Assembly: GCA_018266335.1 (NCBI GenBank)
Contig: JAFEAR010000015.1
Coordinates: 1-13,466, forward strand
DNA: 13,466 nt
Source: Bdellovibrionales bacterium
Lineage (GTDB): Bacteria > Bdellovibrionota > UBA2428
Direction of reading: 5' to 3'
Positions 7,127-13,466 of the stretch are shown here, one piece after another. Positions within the stretch are counted from its first letter, which is position 1; the number at the start of each line of letters is the position of its first letter. Position numbers and translations under genes: made by a program. Below the pieces are notes generated by a model. That model did no database searches and had not been told where the DNA came from. It saw only the letters and a list, made by a program, of their open reading frames with translations.

Positions 7127-8230
7127 TTATCGAGCCGCTCCAGATGGAACCAACAGCTTCCCTTCCGAGACGAGCACGTTGAGGTATTTTGCCAATGCCT
7201 CACCGACCACGCGGTGCCCTTCCTCGCTCCAGTGGGCGCCATCGGCATGAAACACATCTTCGCCACGACTTGCCGCTGCATCGACCGCTGCCGCGACCTC
7301 ATCCAGAAAGACTATGCCGTGTTCCCAAGAAATGTCCTTCAGCGCGGTATTATAAGGTTCCACCGCCTTGCAGTTGAAGGCCACTATCGGCACCGTCCCA
7401 ACCCGCTGTCGGACCAGCCCCATTAGTGCGTGAGTCCTCATGATCGACCGCCTGAACCCTGGGTGATGACCACCATCCTTTTCAATTTCTGACTCCACGC
7501 TATTTAAGACAAACGTGCGATTGAGCCTATCTGCCCGACCGAAAAGAAAGACCAGGAATCGCGAATACCTATAGGCAAATCTTCGGACACCAGCCCACGC
7601 CGATCCTGGCATTGTCTGCACAATCACTCCATCTACCCAGTAGGGTCTCTGGCGGAAATCGATGTGCAAGCTGGTGCGGCCTTCCAAGTCAGGATCGTTG
7701 TTTGCGAAATCGTTGAAACAGTATTGCCATACAACTAAGTCTGGCTTGATCAGATCAAAGTAGCGGTCAAGGATCATGTACTCCTGGAGAGTGCCGTAAT
7801 TTTCTACCCCGTAAGCAAACACCTCAAAGTCGAGCAACTTTTCAAGTCGGGAATAGTAGGTTTCTGCGTCTGACACTTCCCGCCCATGCGTGAATGAATC
7901 GCCGATGATCAACGCTTTTGTTCGTCTCGAAGAAATATCTCCAAACCGGCGGAATCCGTACTCGTTCTGTGACAAATCAACAGCATAGGGTTTACCCTTT
8001 TGAGTATATTCGTTTCTCCTTGCTCGATAATTTTCTGTCGCCCTCCAACCTAATTGATCGTCAAGACTCGTCGCGTCGAAGTTTCCTATCAAAAAGCGAT
8101 GCCATTCTGAAACCGAGATTCCTTCACCCACCCAATGGTACACACGAATCGCTACTTCACCACAGACTGCAACCATAAACACAGCCATGATTGTCAGAAC
8201 GCCACGGATAAAATACTCTGCTATAGCCAC
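7127..8230 (-). CDS. membrane-anchored SGNH/GDSL-family hydrolase
   Basis: A 367-residue protein with an N-terminal hydrophobic segment (about 7-28) that acts as an uncleaved anchor or signal, placing the rest in the periplasm. The SGNH blocks are in order: GDSFTHG (110-116) with nucleophile S112; block II Gly at GVENYG (141-146); CFND (171-174) with N173 for the oxyanion hole; and DGAHWSEEGH (330-339), where D330 and H333 complete the triad. Members in polysaccharide loci remove or transfer acyl, usually acetyl, groups on sugars. No MBOAT acyltransferase partner is in the window. The start is given as GTG 8230; there is no Shine-Dalgarno, and a downstream ATG at 8188 (residue 15) would cut into the hydrophobic segment, so GTG is preferred with moderate certainty. 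The gene lies 55 bases after the GT9 gene. Confidence 0.85.
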   Translation of the reverse strand: MAIAEYFIRGVLTIMAVFMVAVCGEVAIRVYHWVGEGISVSEWHRFLIGNFDATSLDDQLGWRATENYRARRNEYTQKGKPYAVDLSQNEYGFRRFGDISSRRTKALIIGDSFTHGREVSDAETYYSRLEKLLDFEVFAYGVENYGTLQEYMILDRYFDLIKPDLVVWQYCFNDFANNDPDLEGRTSLHIDFRQRPYWVDGVIVQTMPGSAWAGVRRFAYRYSRFLVFLFGRADRLNRTFVLNSVESEIEKDGGHHPGFRRSIMRTHALMGLVRQRVGTVPIVAFNCKAVEPYNTALKDISWEHGIVFLDEVAAAVDAAASRGEDVFHADGAHWSEEGHRVVGEALAKYLNVLVSEGKLLVPSGAAR

Positions 8231-8285
8231 GGTATTATAGAAACGCCAAAAACCAATTCTTGATCGCCTCGCTGAAAAGAAACGC

Positions 8286-9359
8286 CTATCCTCGCCACGT
8301 GCATGTCAACGAAGCCGCATGTTCAATTGCTGCAAGAACAACTCGGCTGGAAATTGACCACATACATTCTTGGCTATAAGGGCACCTCCCATACAACGCC
8401 GTTTCATAGCATGGCATACAAGGCAGATGCTTTGCAGTCCGCACCACTAAGTGGCTGTCGCCCCATGGTCTGGTATGGTCGATATTCGTCGGCCCCGCCA
8501 CCGTGACCACAGGTGTCCCAACGGCTGCCGCGATATGTCCCAAACCCGTATCTCCAGAAAGAAAAGCGCGGCACCTGGCAATGGCCGCCCCAACCGCAGA
8601 CAACCTCAACCCGGACAGGAGGACCACTCGGTCAAACCCCCATTCATAGAGGGACCTGCGGTTAGACTCATCCGGCCCGAAGAACAAAACCACCTTCCGG
8701 TTTTCCGAATCTGCCAGGAACTGCTGCACAGCTTCACGAGAAAGTTCGACCGGAATTTCTTTGTCGGGGCATTCGCTGGCTGCTCCGCCTGGATGTATGC
8801 CAAGTACGATGCACCCGTCCAGTTTGTGATCTGACCAGATCCGAGCCGCTTCCATTCGGGCTTCTTCATCGATATGAAAATACAGGTCTCCGATTCCGGC
8901 ATGTGGCAGCCGCAGCCTGAGGATCTCGGCGTTCTCGATTACCCTGTGCCGGGTAGCGCCTACCCGTCGCCAGTGGGTATATCCCCATCCCCTGTTTCCT
9001 GTGCTATCGCCGACAACGACCTTGATGTCCGACAGAAATCGCAGGAACAACGCAACGCACGGTGAAAGTCTGCTTGCAATAAAGGCCGTATCAAACCGCT
9101 CCGCTCGTATTTTGACGAAGAACGAGAGAATAGCCGTGAGTGGGCTGCGGCGGAACGACATGACCCGTACTTCATCACAGAGCTTCGAGCCTCGAATCAC
9201 ATCGGCCGCTTCGTTGGACCCCGCAATAACTGTGATGTGGGCGATCGGTTGGGCAATCCGCAATCCCTGCAGCATCGGGGTCATCAGCACCATGTCGCCG
9301 ATCCCCCAAGTCTGAACCACGAGCAACTTAGTTGGAGATGGATCATTCCGCTGTACCAT
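8286..9359 (-). CDS. glycosyltransferase family 9 (heptosyltransferase-like)
   Basis: A 357-residue GT-B enzyme. From the ATG at 9357-9359, the N-terminal domain shows VVQTWGIGDMVLMTPML (14-30), the acceptor-side Gly-Asp motif of GT9. The C-terminal domain has GIHPGG (187-192) and SGDTGLGHIAAAVGTP (268-283) plus AGPT (288-291), the nucleotide-sugar site of ADP-heptosyltransferases. The usual lysine-rich motif after HPG is replaced by a PDKEIP stretch (198-203), so the donor need not be ADP-heptose. Four cysteines near the end (C314, C317, C326, C332) form a CxxC-like cluster that occurs in some GT9 proteins. The start was chosen because GAGG (9365-9368) sits five bases upstream; a GTG 39 bases earlier (9396-9398) keeps the frame but has weaker support. 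It probably extends the lipid-linked unit in the cytoplasm. Confidence 0.88.
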   Translation of the reverse strand: MVQRNDPSPTKLLVVQTWGIGDMVLMTPMLQGLRIAQPIAHITVIAGSNEAADVIRGSKLCDEVRVMSFRRSPLTAILSFFVKIRAERFDTAFIASRLSPCVALFLRFLSDIKVVVGDSTGNRGWGYTHWRRVGATRHRVIENAEILRLRLPHAGIGDLYFHIDEEARMEAARIWSDHKLDGCIVLGIHPGGAASECPDKEIPVELSREAVQQFLADSENRKVVLFFGPDESNRRSLYEWGFDRVVLLSGLRLSAVGAAIARCRAFLSGDTGLGHIAAAVGTPVVTVAGPTNIDHTRPWGDSHLVVRTAKHLPCMPCYETALYGRCPYSQECMWSISSRVVLAAIEHAASLTCTWRG

Positions 9360-9364
9360 CGCCA

Positions 9365-9368
9365 CCTC
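9365..9368 (-). promoter_or_regulatory. Shine-Dalgarno GAGG deciding the GT9 start
   Basis: GAGGTGG on the minus strand lies five bases before the ATG at 9357-9359. The longer possible start, the GTG at 9396-9398, has no comparable site. The 63-base space from the ligase stop (9423) is then leader sequence. Confidence 0.6.
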
Positions 9369-9422
9369 GGATAGCCGGCATACGTGAGCAACGGGCACCT
9401 TGATCGAACTGGTCGAAAGAAA

Positions 9423-10733
9423 TCATGACCTCGTCTGATTGATATGTTTGGTCATTTCGCGAGACCAGCCAAGAGTCAGTCCGGCATAGATTGAAAAGGA
9501 GGGCAGGAAGCTACCTATTGCCCAGAAATCGGATGCAATCAGGGTCAGGAGTAAAATGGCTGCAGCTATCGGCGCAACATCACCGGAAAATTGTCCCATG
9601 CGAAGAGTACGGAAAGACAACCCCAATATGGTAATAAACCAGACCAAGTAGGCAGATAATCCGATGACTCCTGTTTCAGAAGCCACGCCCAGCACAGTAT
9701 TATGCACCCCGGGCAATTCATCGATATCAGAGTACTGTATCGGCGACTGAATGCCGAAGACGTTTGGCAAAGCGGTGAGCTGCCGTGCGAACCCCCCCGA
9801 GCCTATCCCTGTGATCGGATGCTCAATAAACGCCGCGAGGGCTCTATCCCAAAGGAAAAAGCGCTCCAGGACTGAGCCCTCACCCTGGAGCGCAGCGAGG
9901 ACTCGTTGCTCGACAACCTCTCCCATCCTTGGAAGAACAACGTATCCCACAAGACAGACGAGTACCATGAGACAACTGAGAGCCAGTGCAATGGTCAGGA
10001 ACGGTTTCTGACTGCCTCGCTGAGCATAGGCCAAATAACAAATCCCCACGACCATAGACAGTAACAACAGAATCATTCCTGTTCGTGTGAGACTCATGAA
10101 AATACCGGCAGTCAGGACAATCAGGGCTCCCCCGGCAGGGAGAAATAGATGGGCTCTTCTCACAGCAACAATAAGACAGAATACTGCGACATATGTTTCT
10201 ACAACATAGGAACCCTCACTCACCAAAATTCCCCGTTCTTCCCCTCGCGACAACATTGTGATGGCAATACTTCCGAGTGCTTCTGCAAGACCGGCAATCA
10301 TAGCCCCTGTCACGAATGCTGTTCTGCAGGAGCGCTGACTGAATAACCCTGCAGAACCGAACATAAGAAAAGCCACGCCACCGTACCTGAGGAGACTCAG
10401 GAATTGGTCGGGCGTTGATTCCTCGGCAAGGTATGTTGAAAGGACCCTTGTGAAGAGAATCAACCCCAACGCGAAGATCAGCCACAACTCCGATCTTCTT
10501 ATTTCGAACCCCTTCGCCATCAACACCAGGACACACACCAAAGGCGACAGGATTTCGAAAGGAGAAACCGTATACCCCGCTGCCACGGGAACATAGAGCC
10601 ATTCTAGCCATAGCCCTCTTACAGGGTTCACAAAGATAAGCGACACTCCTAGTAAGAAGCTTAGGGCACAAAGGGGATTGGGGCCCGTGTCTTCCACTTT
10701 GCTATATGGGGGCACATTCGTCGAGAGGCCCAT
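9423..10733 (-). CDS. O-antigen ligase / Wzy-type polymerase family membrane protein
   Basis: A 436-residue integral membrane protein with about eleven or twelve hydrophobic segments (for example 21-36, 58-74, 83-97, 117-131, 138-160, 178-191, 200-213, 219-237, 245-267, 360-376, 387-407). The O-antigen ligase (Wzy_C) region shows SLTRTG (214-219), the Arg before a membrane helix, and FFLWDRALAAFIEHPITGIGSG (292-313 region). The large periplasmic loop ends in GVHNTVLG (342-349) with the conserved His-Asn, and ETGVIG (353-358). Such proteins either polymerise undecaprenyl-linked repeat units or ligate glycans to lipid A core or protein; sequence alone does not separate these. The ATG at 10733 has only a weak AGG nine bases upstream. 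It follows the flippase by 37 bases, consistent with one transcript. Confidence 0.87.
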   Translation of the reverse strand: MGLSTNVPPYSKVEDTGPNPLCALSFLLGVSLIFVNPVRGLWLEWLYVPVAAGYTVSPFEILSPLVCVLVLMAKGFEIRRSELWLIFALGLILFTRVLSTYLAEESTPDQFLSLLRYGGVAFLMFGSAGLFSQRSCRTAFVTGAMIAGLAEALGSIAITMLSRGEERGILVSEGSYVVETYVAVFCLIVAVRRAHLFLPAGGALIVLTAGIFMSLTRTGMILLLLSMVVGICYLAYAQRGSQKPFLTIALALSCLMVLVCLVGYVVLPRMGEVVEQRVLAALQGEGSVLERFFLWDRALAAFIEHPITGIGSGGFARQLTALPNVFGIQSPIQYSDIDELPGVHNTVLGVASETGVIGLSAYLVWFITILGLSFRTLRMGQFSGDVAPIAAAILLLTLIASDFWAIGSFLPSFSIYAGLTLGWSREMTKHINQTRS

Positions 10734-10770
10734 TATCTATTGCCTCATCTGATGACGCCAACACCGGCAA

Positions 10771-12291
10771 CTACGTTCTGGCGACAGACACAATCATGGG
10801 GATTGGTTGCACTAGGCTCTGAACGAATAAACTGTACAGACCGACATAGCAAGCACCTCCTGTGACAACAGCCCAAACGTCGTTCACCGGAGCCACGAGA
10901 AATGGCGAGCCAGCGAGTAGGGCGCAGGCGGCACATTTCGCCGAGAACACTGCGAGATTTCTAAGTATCGGCGACTCCAGTCGCAGACCAAGACTGAACA
11001 TCTGTAATCCGCTATCCACGGCAAGCGCCAAGGAGAGACTGAGTGCCACACCGCCCAAACCCAGCGCCGGCGTCAACACGATGAGCAATGGCAGGACCGA
11101 GCAAAGACTTCCGACTGTCGCGAGCAAGGGCGCTCGGGCATCGCCCGCTGCATACAGTGCTCGAGTCCCGACTGGTTCCCATGCCGCAAAGGTCAGGCCA
11201 AGAGCCAGAAATCCGAAGGCTGTCGCCGTCAGCACAAGTGCGGCGTCGTCGAACACCCCATGCTGATACAGTAACCTCAAGACAGGCTCGCGATACACCC
11301 AGGCTAGAGTGGAGAGGGGCAAAACCATGAACAGGATAAGTTTGGCGAGCCCCGTCACCAACTGTCTGAACTCTTCCGTCCGGCCCCCCGCGGAGAGCAC
11401 AGCGAAGGTTGGAAACGCTCCACGTGCGATGCTCAACGTGAGCAACGTGACAACCGCCGTGAGGAGTGTTTTCGCATAACTGAATGCGGCGATACTGCCT
11501 TCTCCCAAGCCTGAGGCAAAATAATTGGCCAAGATGCCGGGAGCTTGTGAAGCGAGATAATAGGCCACGACTGGCAAACAGATCACTAGGGGCCGCACAA
11601 GCTCTTGTGGTCGAAACGCTAGGAGTCGCGATGGCACCGCGCCTCGTAGGAGGACGATAGTCAACAAGAGAAAGCAGGCGACAATGCCGGTGAGATTGCC
11701 CATGACGAGGGCGCGTATCTCCCACTTGGCGGCCAGTGCCACAAGAAACCCGATTACGGTAATGTTGAAGACCAGATCGATTGCGGCCGGCAGGCGAAAG
11801 TGGTTGAACGAATGGAAGACTGCGGATAAGACATAGACACCGTTTTGAATGAACACGTAGAGTGCCAACCAGCCCATAAGCTCGACTGCGAGCCCCATTG
11901 TCTCTTCAGGCAACGACGGCGCCGCGAATCTCACTAAGCTCTGAGGCATAACCCACACCGGAATCAGCAACACCAGGGACCACACCAGGGAGGACAGGCA
12001 CATGGTCGAGAGGTAACGGATGCCGGCTTCCTGCCCGCACTCCACGACCTTGTGGTGATAACCGGGAATGAGCGCAGTCGAAAAGGCGTACCCGACTCCA
12101 CCGCCCAGAAACAACGGAATCGCATAGGCCACGGCATAGGCGTCCACCTGCCCACTTGCGCCCAGATAACTTGCGAGCAGCAGTTCCCGGAAAAGTCCAA
12201 GCCCTTTGCTGGCCCCGGTGACGCCCAACAAAATAGCCGAGGCCGACGCCCAGCCTTGCGCTGAAAGGGTCTTTTCGACATCGTTACCCAT
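10771..12291 (-). CDS. MurJ/MviN-like lipid-linked glycan flippase
   Basis: A 506-residue multi-helix membrane protein of the MOP superfamily, close to the 510 or so residues of MurJ. Family signatures are FRELLLASYLGASGQVDAYA (34-53 region), matching 'R(D/E)xxxAxxLGAxxxxDA' with R35, E36 and D50; GSIAAFSYA (265-273) followed by the 'iaxaxfPt' segment at 288-295; and YQHGVFDD (342-349) with ALGLGGVALSLSLA near residue 410. These place it nearer MurJ than typical Wzx. In a polysaccharide operon it most likely flips the completed lipid-linked repeat unit rather than lipid II, standing in for the Wzx that is missing here. It heads the minus-strand run. The ATG has no obvious Shine-Dalgarno, and no other in-frame start exists just upstream. 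Its GC is higher than that of the genes downstream. Confidence 0.85.
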   Translation of the reverse strand: MGNDVEKTLSAQGWASASAILLGVTGASKGLGLFRELLLASYLGASGQVDAYAVAYAIPLFLGGGVGYAFSTALIPGYHHKVVECGQEAGIRYLSTMCLSSLVWSLVLLIPVWVMPQSLVRFAAPSLPEETMGLAVELMGWLALYVFIQNGVYVLSAVFHSFNHFRLPAAIDLVFNITVIGFLVALAAKWEIRALVMGNLTGIVACFLLLTIVLLRGAVPSRLLAFRPQELVRPLVICLPVVAYYLASQAPGILANYFASGLGEGSIAAFSYAKTLLTAVVTLLTLSIARGAFPTFAVLSAGGRTEEFRQLVTGLAKLILFMVLPLSTLAWVYREPVLRLLYQHGVFDDAALVLTATAFGFLALGLTFAAWEPVGTRALYAAGDARAPLLATVGSLCSVLPLLIVLTPALGLGGVALSLSLALAVDSGLQMFSLGLRLESPILRNLAVFSAKCAACALLAGSPFLVAPVNDVWAVVTGGACYVGLYSLFVQSLVQPIPMIVSVART

Positions 12292-12316
12292 GTCGGCTGG
12301 TGTCGCTCTCCGGAAC

Positions 12317-12356
12317 GATCGAGGTGAGCATTTGAATTCCCTGACGGGCCTCGATC
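12317..12356. repeat. 8-bp inverted repeat in the divergent intergenic region
   Basis: GATCGAGG (12317-12324) and its exact reverse complement CCTCGATC (12349-12356) are separated by 24 bases. The pair lies just upstream of the flippase start and between two divergently transcribed genes, so it could be an operator or an RNA hairpin in the flippase leader. Eight bases in 120 is suggestive but not conclusive. Confidence 0.35.
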
Positions 12357-12369
12357 CACGTCGAAGTCA

Positions 12370-12399
12370 TTGACGCCGCACCTGCGCAATTCTTATCAT
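12370..12399 (+). promoter_or_regulatory. candidate sigma70-type promoter for the plus-strand outer-membrane gene
   Basis: TTGACG (12370-12375) matches the -35 consensus at five of six, and TATCAT (12394-12399) the -10 at five of six, with an 18-base spacer. Transcription would begin near 12406, only about six bases before the GTG at 12412, implying a nearly leaderless message. That agrees with the absence of a Shine-Dalgarno sequence there. Confidence 0.4.
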
Positions 12400-12411
12400 C
12401 GGCCCCCACGC

Positions 12412-13466
12412 GTGAAATTCTCGATTGCTCATTGTGTCGGCCCCTGCCCTGTTCGAGCAGCCCTGCTTCTCGTTCTGGCCTTGTCGGCCATTCATAGTCC
12501 GCTCTTGGCGGAAGAGACCGACGCGCCTTCTCCCCATCCGCTCGACATGCGTTTCTCCACCACCACCTTCCTGTTCAACCTGGAGAAACAGGGATTGGAA
12601 GACAATACCTTCACCAACGGATTGGGGCGCGACACGACGCTGATCGGCAACCTGGTCAACGCCTCAATCTATAAGCGCCTGCTTCCCTCGCTCGAAGCGG
12701 AAGTCGGCGTCTTTGCGAACATGCCGTTCGGCCACGATCGCGAAGTCTCCCAGGTCCGCCCCATCATGCGATTAACGTACACACCGGTGGAACAGGTGAC
12801 CGGGATCCTGGGCACCCTTCGCACTGGCCACCGGGATTTTCACAACGCCGTCTTCTACAGCGGCAACCGCTTCCTCCGGCCGATCGAGCAGGGGGCACAA
12901 ATGCTAGTGGATTCCGCCCACTATCGGCAAGACCTGTTCATCAACTGGGAACAGGCCTTCCGCGGCTCGGCGCCGAACCGCTTCGACGTGGGTTATGCCG
13001 GGCAACTGAAGTTCGGCCCCCTGCATTTCAACGGCCAGGCCCATTGGGTGCGCAACGGGCAGGCCCTGTTCAAGCTGGATCGCTCGTTCAACACGCGCGA
13101 CAACCTGGTCGTGGCCGTCGGCCCGGAGCTGGTTCTGGAGCCTGCTCGCTTTTTTCCGTCAGTCGGCTGGTGGAATCAGATCGGCATCCGTTTCACCTAC
13201 CTGACCAGCTATAACCAGGCGGACGACGGCTCCGATCCCTCACGTGGGCGCGGCTACGAATTACAGGCCTGGCTCGACCTGGCCGGATGGCGCCCTTACC
13301 TCGCCTTCTGGAAGGGCCGAAACTTTCTCAGTCAGCAGGGAGATCCGGAGTTCCGAGCGAGCAACTTTCCGGAAATGGGTCTCTCGAAGACCATTCGGCT
13401 GGGAGAGCGGGCCTCCATCGAGTTCGGCGCGCAAGTGCGGCGCATCCGAGCCTTCTTCACCGAGGA
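12412..13466 (+). CDS. secreted, probably outer-membrane beta-barrel protein (3' truncated by window edge)
   Basis: The frame is open from 12328 to the end of the window with no stop, giving at least 351 residues from the GTG at 12412. The first 33 residues form a good signal peptide: short charged start, hydrophobic core RAALLLVLALSA, and a likely cleavage after LLA before EE. An ATG at 12547 would discard this signal, so the GTG is preferred although it lacks a Shine-Dalgarno. The mature part alternates polar and aromatic residues in short strands, often separated by Gly, Asn or Asp turns (for example VEQVTGILGTLRTGHRD and KFGPLHFNGQAHW), as in outer-membrane barrels. It resembles uncharacterised envelope proteins and I cannot name a family; a role in surface attachment or export of the polymer is only inferred from its divergent position. 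GC is high, like the flippase. Confidence 0.7.
   Translation, partial: MKFSIAHCVGPCPVRAALLLVLALSAIHSPLLAEETDAPSPHPLDMRFSTTTFLFNLEKQGLEDNTFTNGLGRDTTLIGNLVNASIYKRLLPSLEAEVGVFANMPFGHDREVSQVRPIMRLTYTPVEQVTGILGTLRTGHRDFHNAVFYSGNRFLRPIEQGAQMLVDSAHYRQDLFINWEQAFRGSAPNRFDVGYAGQLKFGPLHFNGQAHWVRNGQALFKLDRSFNTRDNLVVAVGPELVLEPARFFPSVGWWNQIGIRFTYLTSYNQADDGSDPSRGRGYELQAWLDLAGWRPYLAFWKGRNFLSQQGDPEFRASNFPEMGLSKTIRLGERASIEFGAQVRRIRAFFTE

Noticed and set aside
8231..8286. TATAAT on the minus strand just before the SGNH start, and a 9-bp direct repeat (AGAAACGCC at 8239-8247 and 8278-8286)
   Set aside because: No -35 sequence sits at a usable distance, and transcription would start at or past the GTG. The repeat is short, A-rich at one end and partly inside the GT9 stop codon.
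9360..9398. Longer GT9 start at a GTG (9396-9398) adding 13 residues
   Set aside because: The internal ATG at 9357-9359 has GAGG five bases upstream, and the added residues precede the family's normal N-terminus.
11012..11725. A 237-codon minus-strand frame inside the flippase
   Set aside because: Lies within the flippase in another frame and lacks membrane segments or known motifs.
1..13466. tRNA, rRNA, CRISPR array, transposase or insertion-sequence ends
   Set aside because: Nothing resembling these was seen on either strand; the repeats found are a coding duplication and short inverted or direct repeats.

Overview
The window is a polysaccharide (exopolysaccharide, capsule or O-antigen type) biosynthesis locus from a Gram-negative bacterium. 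Eleven minus-strand genes and gene remnants fill bases 219-12291. A plus-strand outer-membrane-type protein lies to their right and runs off the window. A short plus-strand coding end lies to their left. Taxonomy cannot be read directly. The moderately high GC, frequent GTG starts and envelope gene types would fit a Nitrospira-like or proteobacterial genome, but this is a weak guess.

Layout, in the order the minus strand is transcribed (right to left): a MurJ/MviN-like flippase (10771-12291); an O-antigen ligase/Wzy-type polymerase (9423-10733); a GT9 heptosyltransferase-family glycosyltransferase (8286-9359); a membrane-anchored SGNH hydrolase (7127-8230); a membrane GT2 glycosyltransferase carrying an internal in-frame duplication (5921-7099); the C-terminal remnant of a SAM methyltransferase (5560-5940); a priming phosphoglycosyl transferase (4801-5460); a TylF/MycF-type O-methyltransferase (4052-4789); a transketolase split into N- and C-terminal subunits (3191-4036 and 2262-3194); then, after a 157-base gap, a DegT-family sugar aminotransferase (992-2104) overlapping a second SAM methyltransferase (219-995). 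The plus-strand gene at 12412 to the edge has a clear signal peptide and barrel-like sequence.

Together these fit a Wzx/Wzy-like pathway. The phosphoglycosyl transferase loads the first sugar onto undecaprenyl phosphate, GT2 and GT9 extend it, the MurJ-like protein flips the lipid-linked unit, and the ligase/polymerase joins units or attaches them. The aminotransferase, split transketolase, two methyltransferases and SGNH protein would make or decorate unusual sugars (amino, O-methyl, possibly ketol-extended or branched, O-acyl). No Wzz-type chain-length regulator, outer-membrane export lipoprotein or nucleotidyltransferase is in the window, so the locus probably continues beyond it.

Base composition is mosaic. 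Hand-counted 60-base samples in the two flanks (219-2104 and 10771 onward) are about 62-67% GC, while most samples from the interior (2262-10733) are 42-50%. With the duplicated GT2 segment and the methyltransferase remnant, this suggests an interior rebuilt by horizontal exchange. No tRNA, rRNA, CRISPR array, transposase or complete insertion sequence was seen.
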